The notes beneath the pieces are model-generated. The model was given only the letters and a program-made list of their open reading frames with translations, had not been told where the DNA came from and ran no database searches. A stretch of 64,000 bases of DNA from JAIXWP01 sp965247015 (lineage in GTDB: Bacteria > Bacteroidota > Bacteroidia > Flavobacteriales_D > Sanyastnellaceae), in contig CBDFGG010000002.1 in assembly GCA_965247015.1 (NCBI GenBank), positions 258,777 through 322,776 on the forward strand, in the 5' to 3' direction. Shown in pieces: positions 7,352-15,760 of this stretch. Every line of letters begins with the position of its first letter. The stretch's first letter is position 1. The translations under genes were made by a program, and so were the position numbers.

Positions 7352-9013
7352 ATGCAGCAACCTCCTTTTCTCGAAGTCAACAATCTTTCACTTGGGTTTA
7401 AATCCGAGGGGGAAGTGCGCATGGTTTTGAAGGGGGTGTCATTTTCTGTATATGCAGGAAAGACGACTGCGATTGTGGGCGAATCAGGAAGTGGAAAGTC
7501 GGTCTCTTCGTTGAGCCTTATGAATTTGCTACCAAAAAATAAGGTGGTGTATGATGCAGGAGAGTTTGTTTTTGAAAGCACTGATCATAAGGATCAAATC
7601 GCTCCCGGTGCATTGGCATTAGAAGAAATGAGAGGAGGCAAAATCGCAATGATTTTCCAAGAGCCAATGACTTCGCTCAATCCTGTAATGACATGTGGCG
7701 AGCAGATTGTTGAAATGCTCGAACTACATACACATTGGAAAGGCAGTGAGGCCGAAAAACGTGCGGTGGAATTATTCAAGGAAGTGTTGTTGCCGAGACC
7801 CGAACAAATGTTCGGTCAGTATCCTCACCAATTATCGGGAGGACAGCGTCAACGCGTGATGATAGCTATGGCAATTGCCGCTGAGCCATCGCTTTTGATT
7901 GCGGATGAGCCAACCACAGCGCTCGATGTAACGGTGCAGGCATCCATACTAGAATTGCTAAAGAATTTGCAGACCAAATATGGAATGGCGATGATTTTTA
8001 TCACACATGATCTTGGAGTGGTGAAGGCAATTGCCGACTATATCGTAGTGATGAAGAATGGAGAAGTGGTGGAGGCGGGGGATGCAAAGCAAGTACTCAA
8101 TCATCCCAATCATGCATACACAAAAGGATTGCTAGAGTGCAAGCCTATTCCAGGTGTGAAGCTCGATCGACTCAAAACGATGAATGCCGACTATGAGCCG
8201 AAAATTATTTCTGAAATTTCAGATGAGAAAAAGGATGTTTTAATCAGCATTAATGGCTTGTCAAAACAGTATATCAAGTCATCTGGAATTATTTTCAAAA
8301 AACAAGAAATTGTACAAGCGGTACATCCGCTGACTTTTGATATATACGAGGGAGAGACACTCGGATTGGTAGGCGAGAGTGGATGTGGTAAAACAACTTT
8401 GAGCAGAATGTTGCTTGGACTTATACCCTCATCGAGTGGAGAGGTTGTTTATCAAAATTGTGATTTGACCAAACTCAATTCTTCGCAGTGGAAGGCCTAT
8501 CGCAAAGATCTTCAGATCATTTTCCAAGATCCATATTCAGCGTTGAATCCCAAACATACCATTGGCGACTTATTGATGGAGCCGTTGATAGTATTGGGAC
8601 TCCATCGTAATCAGCACGATCGATTGCAGCGAGTATATCAATTATTAGATCAAGTGGGTCTGCCTCGTGAAGCAGTGAATCGTTATCCTCATGAGTTCAG
8701 TGGTGGTCAGCGTCAACGCATCGTGATTGCACGTGCTTTATCTGTAGAACCACGCTTTATTATTTGTGATGAAAGTGTTGCAGCACTAGATGTTTCCGTG
8801 CAAGCACAAGTGTTGAATTTATTGAATGACTTGAAAAATGATTTAGGTCTAACTTATTTATTTATTTCACACGACTTGAGTGTAGTCTATCACATGAGCG
8901 ATCGTATCATGGTAATGAACAAAGGAAAGATCGAAGAAATGGGCCCCGCCCAGCAAGTCTACCACCATCCCATTTCCGACTACACGAAGAAATTGTTGGG
9001 GAGTGTGATGTAG
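7352..9013 (+). CDS. Fused dual-ATPase ABC transporter protein, dipeptide/nickel (Dpp/Opp) type
   Basis: 553 residues carrying two complete nucleotide-binding domains in one chain, equivalent to DppD fused to DppF. Half one: Walker A GESGSGKS, signature LSGGQRQRV, Walker B LLIADEPTTALD. Half two: Walker A GESGCGKT, signature FSGGQRQRI, Walker B FIICDESVAALD, where Ser replaces the usual Pro after DE. It would power import of peptides or similar solutes. No permease or binding-protein gene is adjacent, so it is an orphan ATPase whose partners must lie elsewhere. The start is fixed by the promoter 4 bases upstream. Confident for family, open for substrate. Confidence 0.92.
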   Translation: MQQPPFLEVNNLSLGFKSEGEVRMVLKGVSFSVYAGKTTAIVGESGSGKSVSSLSLMNLLPKNKVVYDAGEFVFESTDHKDQIAPGALALEEMRGGKIAMIFQEPMTSLNPVMTCGEQIVEMLELHTHWKGSEAEKRAVELFKEVLLPRPEQMFGQYPHQLSGGQRQRVMIAMAIAAEPSLLIADEPTTALDVTVQASILELLKNLQTKYGMAMIFITHDLGVVKAIADYIVVMKNGEVVEAGDAKQVLNHPNHAYTKGLLECKPIPGVKLDRLKTMNADYEPKIISEISDEKKDVLISINGLSKQYIKSSGIIFKKQEIVQAVHPLTFDIYEGETLGLVGESGCGKTTLSRMLLGLIPSSSGEVVYQNCDLTKLNSSQWKAYRKDLQIIFQDPYSALNPKHTIGDLLMEPLIVLGLHRNQHDRLQRVYQLLDQVGLPREAVNRYPHEFSGGQRQRIVIARALSVEPRFIICDESVAALDVSVQAQVLNLLNDLKNDLGLTYLFISHDLSVVYHMSDRIMVMNKGKIEEMGPAQQVYHHPISDYTKKLLGSVM

Positions 9014-9284
9014 TTCTTGGTTCATAGTTCTTTGTTCTTGGTTCTTTGTTCTTGGAGAGGTTGCTCCACGGAACGGCAGGGTCCCTTCGACTTCGCATTT
9101 AATCTGCGCTCCGCTTGAATAAATGCTCCGCTCAGGGAACGAGGCGATAGCCGAGTGCAGTCGAAGCTCCGTCCTGAGCTTGTCGAAGGGGGCGGTCCCA
9201 ATGCGTGGAGCGACCTCTCCAAGAACTAAGAACCAAGCACCAAGAACCCAGAACTATGAACCAAGAACCAAGAACTAAGAACTC
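9012..9284. repeat. Long imperfect inverted repeat built from period-7 words (GTTCTTG / CAAGAAC)
   Basis: The left arm (about 9012-9069) reads as heptamers GTTCTTG, GTTCATA, GTTCTTT, repeated, and ends GGAGAGGTTGCTCCAC. The right arm (about 9205-9284) is its near reverse complement, with heptamers CAAGAAC, TAAGAAC, TATGAAC. The ~135-base interior carries a second inversion (CCCTTCGAC near 9083 against GTCGAAGGG near 9182), including the word GTCCTGAGCTTGTCGAAGG, which resembles a repeat seen in many bacterial genomes. The whole 298-base gap between the ABC and carboxylase genes is this structure plus a promoter. Confidence 0.8.
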
Positions 9285-9286
9285 CT

Positions 9287-9294
9287 TATATTTG
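9287..9294 (+). promoter_or_regulatory. -7 promoter box of the carboxyltransferase operon
   Basis: TATATTTG, an exact TAnnTTTG match, 17 bases before the ATG at 9312. No TTG is found at the -33 distance; the heptamer array ends only 2-3 bases upstream of the box and occupies that region instead. Confidence 0.55.
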
Positions 9295-9311
9295 CGACAT
9301 AAAGCTTAGTT

Positions 9312-10853
9312 ATGACAGATAAAATAGCGTTATTGGAATCGAAAATCGCTGAAGCCCAATTGGGTGGAGGACAGAAAAGAATTGACGCTCAACATAAAAA
9401 AGGCAAACTAACAGCCCGCGAACGCATCCACTTCCTACTGGATGAAGGTTCATTCGAAGAGCTCGGTATGCTTGTCACTCACCGCTCTACCAACTTTGGT
9501 TTGGATAAAGAGGTTTACCTTGGCGATGGAGTTGTTACCGGATACGGAACAATCAATGGCCGTTTGGTTTATGTCTTCTCTCAAGACTTCACAGTAATGG
9601 GTGGCTCTCTTGCTGAAGCTCATGCTGAAAAGATTTGTCGTGTGATGGATCTTGCAATGAAGAACGGAGCACCAGTGATTGGCCTCAACGATAGCGGTGG
9701 CGCACGTATTCAAGAGGGCGTCGTTTCTCTTGGTGGTTATGCCGATATCTTCTATCGCAACGTACAAGCGAGTGGTGTAGTGCCGCAGATTTCTGCTATC
9801 ATGGGCCCATGCGCTGGTGGTGCGGTTTATAGCCCAGCTCTCACGGATTTTATCATGATGGTGGAAAACACAAGCTATATGTTTGTGACCGGACCTAACG
9901 TTGTAAAAACTGTAACGCACGAAGAAGTAACAAGTGAAGAACTCGGTGGTGCAAGCACTCACAGTACGAAAAGTGGTGTGACACATTTCACTGCAGAAAA
10001 TGATATTGCGTGTATTCAAAAAATAAGAACACTGCTTTCTTACATGCCTCAGAACTGCGAAGAGCAGGCTCCTTCGGTAGCTTATGAAGCAAGCAATGAA
10101 TCTCGTCCAGATTTGGATGCAATTATTCCGGCGAATCCAAACCAACCATACGATATGCACGAAGTGATCTCGAAGGTCATTGATGCTGAATCTTGGATGG
10201 AAGTACATAAAGATTATGCGGAAAATATCATTGTTGGCTTCGCTCGTCTTGCGGGCAGAAGCATTGGTATTGTAGCGAATCAACCGGCTTACCTCGCTGG
10301 AGTTCTCGATATTAAATCGTCAAATAAAGCTGCGCGTTTCGTGAGATTCTGCGATGCATTCAATATCCCACTTTTGGTTTTTGAAGATGTACCTGGTTTC
10401 TTACCGGGCACGGATCAAGAATGGAATGGTATCATCTCAAATGGTGCAAAATTACTTTACGCATTTAGCGAAGCTACTGTTCCTCGTGTCACTGTTATCA
10501 CTCGCAAAGCCTACGGTGGAGCGTATGATGTGATGAATTCAAAACATATCGGTGCTGACATGAACTATGCTTGGCCAACTGCAGAAATTGCAGTGATGGG
10601 AGCGAAAGGAGCTGCGGAAATTATTTTCAAAAAAGAAATAACCGAAGCTGCAGACGCTACAGCAAAGTGGAAAGAGAAAGAATCAGAATACGCAGAGAAA
10701 TTTGCTAACCCATATAGCGCCGCTGAAAGAGGGTATGTGGATGAAGTAATCAAACCTTCACAAACAAGAGAGAAGTTGATCAAGGCTTTTGCAATGCTTG
10801 AAAACAAAGCAGAGAAAATGCCGAGAAAGAAACACTCTAACATGCCTCTTTAA
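9312..10853 (+). CDS. Acyl-CoA carboxylase beta (carboxyltransferase) subunit, propionyl-CoA carboxylase type
   Basis: 513 residues, the usual length for the PccB/AccD5 class. It transfers the carboxyl group from biotin to an acyl-CoA such as propionyl-CoA. Crotonase-fold signatures are visible: GGSLAEAHAEKI and NDSGGARIQEGV in the N-terminal half, PGFLPGTDQE and ITRKAYGGAYDVM in the C-terminal half, the last two typical oxyanion-hole regions. The N-terminal GGGQKRIDAQHKKGKLTARER is the standard start of this family. First gene of a same-strand run with yicC 11 bases downstream. Methylmalonyl-CoA carboxyltransferase is an alternative name within the family. Confidence 0.92.
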   Translation: MTDKIALLESKIAEAQLGGGQKRIDAQHKKGKLTARERIHFLLDEGSFEELGMLVTHRSTNFGLDKEVYLGDGVVTGYGTINGRLVYVFSQDFTVMGGSLAEAHAEKICRVMDLAMKNGAPVIGLNDSGGARIQEGVVSLGGYADIFYRNVQASGVVPQISAIMGPCAGGAVYSPALTDFIMMVENTSYMFVTGPNVVKTVTHEEVTSEELGGASTHSTKSGVTHFTAENDIACIQKIRTLLSYMPQNCEEQAPSVAYEASNESRPDLDAIIPANPNQPYDMHEVISKVIDAESWMEVHKDYAENIIVGFARLAGRSIGIVANQPAYLAGVLDIKSSNKAARFVRFCDAFNIPLLVFEDVPGFLPGTDQEWNGIISNGAKLLYAFSEATVPRVTVITRKAYGGAYDVMNSKHIGADMNYAWPTAEIAVMGAKGAAEIIFKKEITEAADATAKWKEKESEYAEKFANPYSAAERGYVDEVIKPSQTREKLIKAFAMLENKAEKMPRKKHSNMPL

Positions 10854-10864
10854 TTTTATTTTCT

Positions 10865-11734
10865 ATGCTAAGATCAATGACGGGCTTCGGTAAAGCTGAA
10901 GCGACCATCGGACCAAAAAAGTTTACTGTTGAAGTGAGATCACTCAATAGCAAACAACTCGATTTGAATTTGCGAATTCCAAGTTTGTATCGTGAAAAGG
11001 AATTGGAATTACGCTCATGGTTGAGTGAAAATGTACTGCGTGGTAAAGCAGATGCATTGATCTATTATGAAAGCTTAGAAGCCGAAAAGCGTATGTCCAT
11101 CAATGCGCAATTGCTTGAGGCGTATTACGAAGATTTAAAAGCATTTGGAGATAAAGTGGGAATGACCAATGCAGATTATCTAAATGCATTGATGCGTATT
11201 CCAGATATCATGAAGCCTGAATCACAAGAACTCGATGAGTCTGAATGGGCGCAATTGTTTGAACTTGTGAAAGAAGCTTATCGTCGCTTTGATTCTTATC
11301 GAAAGATCGAAGGTGGTAAATTGGAAGAAGATTTTAGAAAAAGAATTCAACTCATTCTCGATTACAGAGATGGTCTAGAAGGCCCGATAGCCGCTCGTTC
11401 GGAGAAAATCAAAGAAAAGTTGAAGAACAATCTTGCTGAACTCATTCCAATTGATAAAATCGATCCGAATCGTTTTGAGCAAGAAATGATTTACTACTTG
11501 GAGCGTTTGGATGTAACAGAAGAATACCAACGACTCACTACCAACTGTGAGCACTTTGTAGACGAATTGAAAGAGGACAATCAAGGAAAAAAACTCGGAT
11601 TTATTTCTCAAGAAATAGGAAGAGAGATCAACACCATTGGTTCAAAGGCCAACGATGCTGATATGCAGAAACTCGTCGTTAAGATGAAAGATGAGTTGGA
11701 AAAAATTAAAGAACAGATCAACAACGTTCTATAA
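10865..11734 (+). CDS. YicC family endoribonuclease
   Basis: 289 residues. The N-terminus MLRSMTGFGKAEA is diagnostic of the YicC/YloC family, recently described as RNA-cleaving enzymes, and the C-terminal half contains the DUF1732 signature around QEMIYYLERLDVTEE and ending in KANDADMQKLVVKMKDELEKI. It sits 11 bases after the carboxyltransferase gene and 36 before gmk. A yicC-gmk pairing is common across bacteria and supports the assignment. Probably part of the same transcript. Confidence 0.93.
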   Translation: MLRSMTGFGKAEATIGPKKFTVEVRSLNSKQLDLNLRIPSLYREKELELRSWLSENVLRGKADALIYYESLEAEKRMSINAQLLEAYYEDLKAFGDKVGMTNADYLNALMRIPDIMKPESQELDESEWAQLFELVKEAYRRFDSYRKIEGGKLEEDFRKRIQLILDYRDGLEGPIAARSEKIKEKLKNNLAELIPIDKIDPNRFEQEMIYYLERLDVTEEYQRLTTNCEHFVDELKEDNQGKKLGFISQEIGREINTIGSKANDADMQKLVVKMKDELEKIKEQINNVL

Positions 11735-11770
11735 ATTTTCAAATCTGCTTTTTCTTTTGTTAATTCGCCT

Positions 11771-12349
11771 ATGGAATTAAAGCAAGGTAAAGCCATTATA
11801 TTTTCAGCCCCCAGTGGTGCAGGTAAAACAACTATTGTGCATCATCTTCTGGGTAATGAAGCCTTGCGTTTATCTTTTTCTGTTTCTGCTACAAGCCGCC
11901 CAAAGCGCGGTCATGAACAAGACGGGAAAGATTATTATTTCCTTTCAGCAGATGATTTTTTAAAGCGCGCAAAGGCAGGTGAATTCGTGGAGTGGGAAGA
12001 AGTTTACAAAGACCAATACTACGGTACCTTGAAGTCAGAAATCGAGCGCATTTGGGCAGAAGGCAAAAATGTAATCTTTGATGTAGATGTGGTCGGTGGG
12101 TTGAATCTCAAAAAAATATTCGGAGATAGCGCTCTTGCTGTTTTTGTTCAACCTCCAAGTATCGAAGTGCTCAATTTTAGATTGCGTAATCGCTCTACTG
12201 AAACCCCAGAAAAAATTGCAATGCGTATCGAAAAGGCAAAACACGAAATGGCATTTGCTCCAAAATTTGATATGGTTTTGATCAATGATAAACTTCCGGA
12301 GGCCTTGGCTCAAGCGGAATCACGTGTTCAGGAATTTATCGCATCTTGA
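11771..12349 (+). CDS. gmk: Guanylate kinase
   Basis: Phosphorylates GMP to GDP with ATP in the cytoplasm. 192 residues. P-loop SAPSGAGKTT (about residues 12-21), GMP-binding SATSRPKRGHEQDGKDYYF and VFVQPPS are all in place. It overlaps the nadD start by 4 bases (TTGA), a sign of translational coupling, and follows yicC as in many genomes. Confidence 0.96.
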   Translation: MELKQGKAIIFSAPSGAGKTTIVHHLLGNEALRLSFSVSATSRPKRGHEQDGKDYYFLSADDFLKRAKAGEFVEWEEVYKDQYYGTLKSEIERIWAEGKNVIFDVDVVGGLNLKKIFGDSALAVFVQPPSIEVLNFRLRNRSTETPEKIAMRIEKAKHEMAFAPKFDMVLINDKLPEALAQAESRVQEFIAS

Positions 12350-12930
12350 AAAAAATAGGTCTTTATTTTGGTTCGTTCAATCCGATTCACGTCGGACACT
12401 TAATCATTGCAGATTATTTTGCACAACAGAATTTGTTTGATGAGGTATGGCTTGTTGTAAGTCCACACAATCCATTGAAAGATCCAAAAGACCTCGCAGC
12501 GGTCGAACACCGTCTCGCGATGGCGCGCATCGCTACTGCTGATCATCCCATTCTTAAAGTGAGCGATATCGAAACGACGTTACCTTCACCATCATTTACA
12601 GTGAATACACTCAAAGCACTTCAAGAGCAACATCCAGATGTGCAGTGGTCTGTCCTCATTGGAGAAGATAGCTTAGTCCATTTTGATATGTGGAAAGATT
12701 ATCAATGGCTCATGGAGTCATTTTCATTCTTTGTTTTTCCAAGAGTCTTGTCTGACGAGGAACGAGATATCATCAAGTCTAAGAATTTTCCAGTACAAAT
12801 GGTCAATGCGCCATTGATTGAAGTGAGCAGCACAAGCATCAGACAGAAGCTGCGCTCGGGTACATCCATCAAGTATCTTGTCACTCATGTTGTGGAAAAT
12901 TATCTTTCTGAGCATCAACTTTATCATTGA
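12346..12930 (+). CDS. nadD: Nicotinate-nucleotide adenylyltransferase
   Basis: Adenylates nicotinate mononucleotide in NAD synthesis. 194 residues. The nucleotidyltransferase motif GSFNPIHVGHL (residues 9-19) and the C-terminal ISSTSIR-like motif (VSSTSIRQKL) are present. The start is a TTG that overlaps the gmk stop in TTGA; no ATG is available nearby and the sequence KKIGLYFGSFNP is the normal N-terminus, so TTG is credible. nadC, from the same pathway, is at 57.3 kb. Confidence 0.94.
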   Translation: MKKIGLYFGSFNPIHVGHLIIADYFAQQNLFDEVWLVVSPHNPLKDPKDLAAVEHRLAMARIATADHPILKVSDIETTLPSPSFTVNTLKALQEQHPDVQWSVLIGEDSLVHFDMWKDYQWLMESFSFFVFPRVLSDEERDIIKSKNFPVQMVNAPLIEVSSTSIRQKLRSGTSIKYLVTHVVENYLSEHQLYH

Positions 12931-12960
12931 TTTTTCTTCGAAATTCTTCATCTTCGCTAC

Positions 12961-14388
12961 ATGTTCGACGAAGAAAGTAAACGTGTAGGCACCTTCCTTT
13001 TGGCGGGTGCTGTGATTATGAGTGTGCTTGTAGTTTTATCCACCGGTGATTATCAAGGGGGAGATACCTATCAGCATTTTATGATTGCTAAATGGGCTTT
13101 TCAGCATCCCTATTTATTTCTAGATCATTGGGGAAAACCTTTCTTTACTGCGTCTGTCGCTCCAGCAGCACAAATTGGTTATTGGGCAGTGAAACTGCAA
13201 AATGTACTGTTCGGTTTTATCAGTGCTTGGCATGCGTTTAAAATTGCCCGGCACCTCGGACATAAAATGGCGTGGCCTGCGGCTTTCATGACCTTGTGCG
13301 CCCCTATTTTTTTCGTCCACCTCAATTCCGCAATGACGGAAATATTATTCAGCACGGTCATCACCGTTTCAATTTATTGGATCATGAAGGAACGTTGGTG
13401 GTCAGGAGCCATTCTTCTTTCATTCCTACCTTTCGTACGTACGGAGGGATTTGTTTTAATTCCATTCATCAGCCTTTGGTTTTTATTGAATAAAAAATGG
13501 CTTCCATTTATGATGCTAGGCTTCGGCACCGTTGTCTATAGTGTGCTTGGCTATTTCTTCTATTTCCATGACATCATGTGGGTGTTTCATCGCAACCCGT
13601 ACGAGGTCAATGTAGATTTTTACGGTAGCGGAAACTGGCACCATTTCATATCGACCAATTATGTGACATGGGGTGTTCCGATGTTCATCTCATTGTGCGC
13701 CGGTTTTTATTGGATTTTACGTTCATGGAAACGTCATGTGGGTAGATTAGAAATAGGACTTAGAAAAGAACTTTGGCTCGTTGTTTTACCATCTATCGTT
13801 TTCTTGCTATTTCATGGATTAGCTTGGTGGTTGGGTAAATTAGCGAGTGTCGGAGAAATTCGAGTGCTCGCTTCATTGATGCCTTTGTATGCAGTGATGG
13901 CATGCCGCGGATTTAATTGGCTGAACAAACTTTTCGAAGAAAAGAGCAGAAGGCATAGCGTGCGTTTTATTTCATTCTATTCTGTTTTGATCCTAGTGAT
14001 GCCTTTTTTGTTTTTCCCGCTCCCTATGCCGCGCAGAAAGAGCCAAATCGTGATGAATGAAGTGCACGAGTGGCTAGAAGAACGCAGTCCAGTGAGTGGA
14101 AGAGTTTGGTACTTCGATCCGCAAATCGCTTTTCAAGGCAATCACGATCCATTCATTCAAGGAAATGTGAGACCTTATTTTGAAAACGACTCCACGCCTG
14201 CACAGCGAATGAGAAGCGGCGACCTCATGATTTGGGACGCGCACTTTGCAGACAATGAAGGCCGCACTTCTATCGATTTATTGAGCGATACATCGCAATT
14301 TAATTTGTTGGAGGTGTTCAAACCTGAAAAGCCTTTCAATACATTTGATGGTAATGACTATGTTGTAAAAATCTTCCAACGCAAATGA
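12961..14388 (+). CDS. Polytopic membrane protein, possible GT-C type glycosyltransferase
   Basis: 475 residues with about ten hydrophobic segments. An early periplasmic-type loop holds GGDTYQHF, reminiscent of the acidic first-loop motif of GT-C lipid-linked sugar transferases (PMT/ArnT class). A soluble C-terminal part of about 110 residues follows. These features suggest a sugar or mannosyl transferase acting at the membrane, but the family assignment is an inference and the substrate is unknown. It is 30 bases after nadD and overlaps ogt by 4 bases (ATGA), so it belongs to the same operon. Confidence 0.75.
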   Translation: MFDEESKRVGTFLLAGAVIMSVLVVLSTGDYQGGDTYQHFMIAKWAFQHPYLFLDHWGKPFFTASVAPAAQIGYWAVKLQNVLFGFISAWHAFKIARHLGHKMAWPAAFMTLCAPIFFVHLNSAMTEILFSTVITVSIYWIMKERWWSGAILLSFLPFVRTEGFVLIPFISLWFLLNKKWLPFMMLGFGTVVYSVLGYFFYFHDIMWVFHRNPYEVNVDFYGSGNWHHFISTNYVTWGVPMFISLCAGFYWILRSWKRHVGRLEIGLRKELWLVVLPSIVFLLFHGLAWWLGKLASVGEIRVLASLMPLYAVMACRGFNWLNKLFEEKSRRHSVRFISFYSVLILVMPFLFFPLPMPRRKSQIVMNEVHEWLEERSPVSGRVWYFDPQIAFQGNHDPFIQGNVRPYFENDSTPAQRMRSGDLMIWDAHFADNEGRTSIDLLSDTSQFNLLEVFKPEKPFNTFDGNDYVVKIFQRK

Positions 14389-14861
14389 AATACACTGCTT
14401 GTCTTTCCTCACCACTAGGGTGGTTGCACATCACAGCATCTGATCTGGGAGTGGAGCGCATTGACATGAAGGATGAAGGTGTGGCGCATCATGATGATCA
14501 CTTCATTATACATGAATGTGTGCGCCAATTGAATGAATATTTTGAAGGCGAAAGAGAAATTTTTACAGTCCCTATCCATCTTCAAGGGACGCATTTTCAA
14601 TTGAACGTTTGGGAGGAGTTGATGAAAATTCCTTTCGCGAAAACGTATTGCTACGAGGACATTGCCAGAAAATTAGGAGACGTAAAAGTGATTCGCGCCG
14701 CAGCCACCGCCAATGGCCGTAATCCCGTTCCAATCATCGTTCCTTGCCACCGAGTCATTGGAAAGAACGGAACCCTCACGGGATATTCCGGCGGACTCCA
14801 CCGCAAAAAATGGCTCCTCGATTTCGAACTCCGCCTCATCGCCCCAGAATTGATAAAATAG
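14385..14861 (+). CDS. ogt: Methylated-DNA--protein-cysteine methyltransferase
   Basis: Suicide repair protein that removes O6-methylguanine by transferring the methyl group to its own cysteine. 158 residues. The active site IVPCHRVIGKNG is intact with acceptor Cys121, preceded by the helix-turn-helix region EDIARKLGDVKVIRAAATANGRNP and followed by LTGYSGGLHRKKWLLDFE. It has no Ada regulatory domain. It overlaps the membrane protein gene by ATGA and ends the operon; a short GC-rich hairpin follows 26 bases later. Confidence 0.95.
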   Translation: MKYTACLSSPLGWLHITASDLGVERIDMKDEGVAHHDDHFIIHECVRQLNEYFEGEREIFTVPIHLQGTHFQLNVWEELMKIPFAKTYCYEDIARKLGDVKVIRAAATANGRNPVPIIVPCHRVIGKNGTLTGYSGGLHRKKWLLDFELRLIAPELIK

Positions 14862-14887
14862 CCGAGCAGTGTAGCTTTGCCTCGTGA

Positions 14888-14907
14888 AGCCACGCTACAG
14901 CGTGGCT
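14888..14907. terminator. GC-rich hairpin after ogt, possible terminator
   Basis: AGCCACGCT and AGCGTGGCT form 9-base perfect arms with a 2-base centre. There is no clear T run after it, so it may be a weak terminator or mRNA end. It lies just upstream of the next promoter. Confidence 0.45.
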
Positions 14908-14913
14908 GTGCGG

Positions 14914-14944
14914 TTGCATTTATAAAAAGAAAACCTTATATTTG
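14914..14944 (+). promoter_or_regulatory. Promoter of the metal-related operon
   Basis: TTG at 14914-14916, 20 bases, then TATATTTG at 14937-14944, a full consensus match. Only 4 bases (TAGT) separate the box from the ATG at 14949, predicting a leaderless transcript. Confidence 0.65.
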
Positions 14945-14948
14945 TAGT

Positions 14949-15344
14949 ATGCGCAAATTTTTCGCAATAGTCCTGGTCGCTGTGTACACCCTGCTTTCTA
15001 CGGGGATGACGCTGCATTTGCACTATTGCATGGGGAATCTGAAGCACGTTTCGGTAGCTAGCGATGATATGGGATGTTGCAAAACGGACCACTCATGTAC
15101 GGGTACCGAAATTCACAGCAGCTGTTGCTCTGATCAGAATATCAACTTTGATCTCGAAGTTGAACAAAGTAGAGTACCTGAATTTTATTGGAGCGCCCCA
15201 GCGGTGTTGGTTTCGACATTAGAACCTATCGCTCTTTATATTCCAATAAAAGAAGAAAAACTAAATGTCTATCACACGGACAGCGGCCCACCGCTGAAAC
15301 GACCGTTATATCAGCTCTATTCTTGCTATACGCTCTACGCGTAA
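14949..15344 (+). CDS. HYC_CC_PP family protein (small cysteine-rich envelope protein)
   Basis: 131 residues. An N-terminal hydrophobic segment (about 3-20) directs it to the envelope. The three family landmarks are present: HYC at 25-27, two Cys-Cys pairs near 43-44 and 59-60, and a Pro-Pro in SGPPLKRP near the end. The family is known in Bacteroidota but its function is not established; the paired cysteines and the neighbours (an HMA protein and a His-rich TonB receptor) suggest a role in copper or another soft metal. The start is ATG 14949, not the longer upstream frame, because the promoter lies between them. Confidence 0.85.
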   Translation: MRKFFAIVLVAVYTLLSTGMTLHLHYCMGNLKHVSVASDDMGCCKTDHSCTGTEIHSSCCSDQNINFDLEVEQSRVPEFYWSAPAVLVSTLEPIALYIPIKEEKLNVYHTDSGPPLKRPLYQLYSCYTLYA

Positions 15345-15409
15345 TTAATTTATAGTAACCATCATCTCTGCAGGAGATAATGTCAATGCGGTTTTACTAT
15401 AAATTAATT
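15343..15409. promoter_or_regulatory. Long hairpin spanning the HYC_CC_PP-HMA junction, candidate cis-regulatory RNA
   Basis: AATTAATTTATAGTAA (15343-15358) is perfectly complementary to 15394-15409; the stem can extend by CC/GG with two bulged T. Inside, ATCTC and GAGAT (15364-15378) form a second small hairpin. The left arm includes the last two bases of the upstream stop codon and the right arm ends 4 bases before the ATG of the HMA gene. Folding would hide the ribosome landing site of the second gene. Confidence 0.55.
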
Positions 15410-15413
15410 TATC

Positions 15414-15758
15414 ATGAAAAAAATAATCATTCTATTCATAGCACTTCTAAGTGCATCAAGTCTTTTCTCACAAACTTCCAAAAAGCCAGTTACGGTTAAA
15501 ATTCATGTAGCTGGAATCTGTGGAATGTGCGAGACACAAATCGAAAAAGCGCTGGATACTAAAGGTGTGGTAGCGGCTGACTATGACTTGGAGTCGAACA
15601 TCGCAACTGTTACATACAAGCCGAAAAAGATTTCGGAAGATCAACTTCACAAGGTGATCAATGAAATGGGCTACGACACGGATAAGTCGAAAGCTTCTGA
15701 CGAGCAATACAGCCGTGTGCACGACTGTTGTAAGTATCGCGAACAAGAAAAGCACTAA
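15414..15758 (+). CDS. Exported heavy-metal-associated (HMA) domain protein
   Basis: 114 residues. A signal peptide (MKKIIILFIALLSASSLFSQ) leads into a single HMA fold (about 24-92). The metal site is GICGMC with Cys36 and Cys39, close to the classic MxCxxC of copper and mercury carriers but with Ile in place of the usual His/Thr. A second cysteine pair lies near the C-terminus (HDCCKYRE). Expected to bind Cu(I) or a similar ion in the periplasm. Two bases separate it from the TonB receptor gene, so the two are surely co-expressed. Confidence 0.9.
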   Translation: MKKIIILFIALLSASSLFSQTSKKPVTVKIHVAGICGMCETQIEKALDTKGVVAADYDLESNIATVTYKPKKISEDQLHKVINEMGYDTDKSKASDEQYSRVHDCCKYREQEKH

Positions 15759-15760
15759 TC

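Noticed and set aside
8907..9222. Two open frames on the minus strand over the end of the ABC gene and the repeat
   Set aside because: Their proteins consist of translated heptamers (Lys-Asn-Lys-Glu-like repeats) and match nothing.
9450..10283. A 277-residue open frame on the minus strand
   Set aside because: It lies wholly antisense to the well-supported carboxyltransferase gene and its translation has no sensible domain; it is a shadow of codon use.
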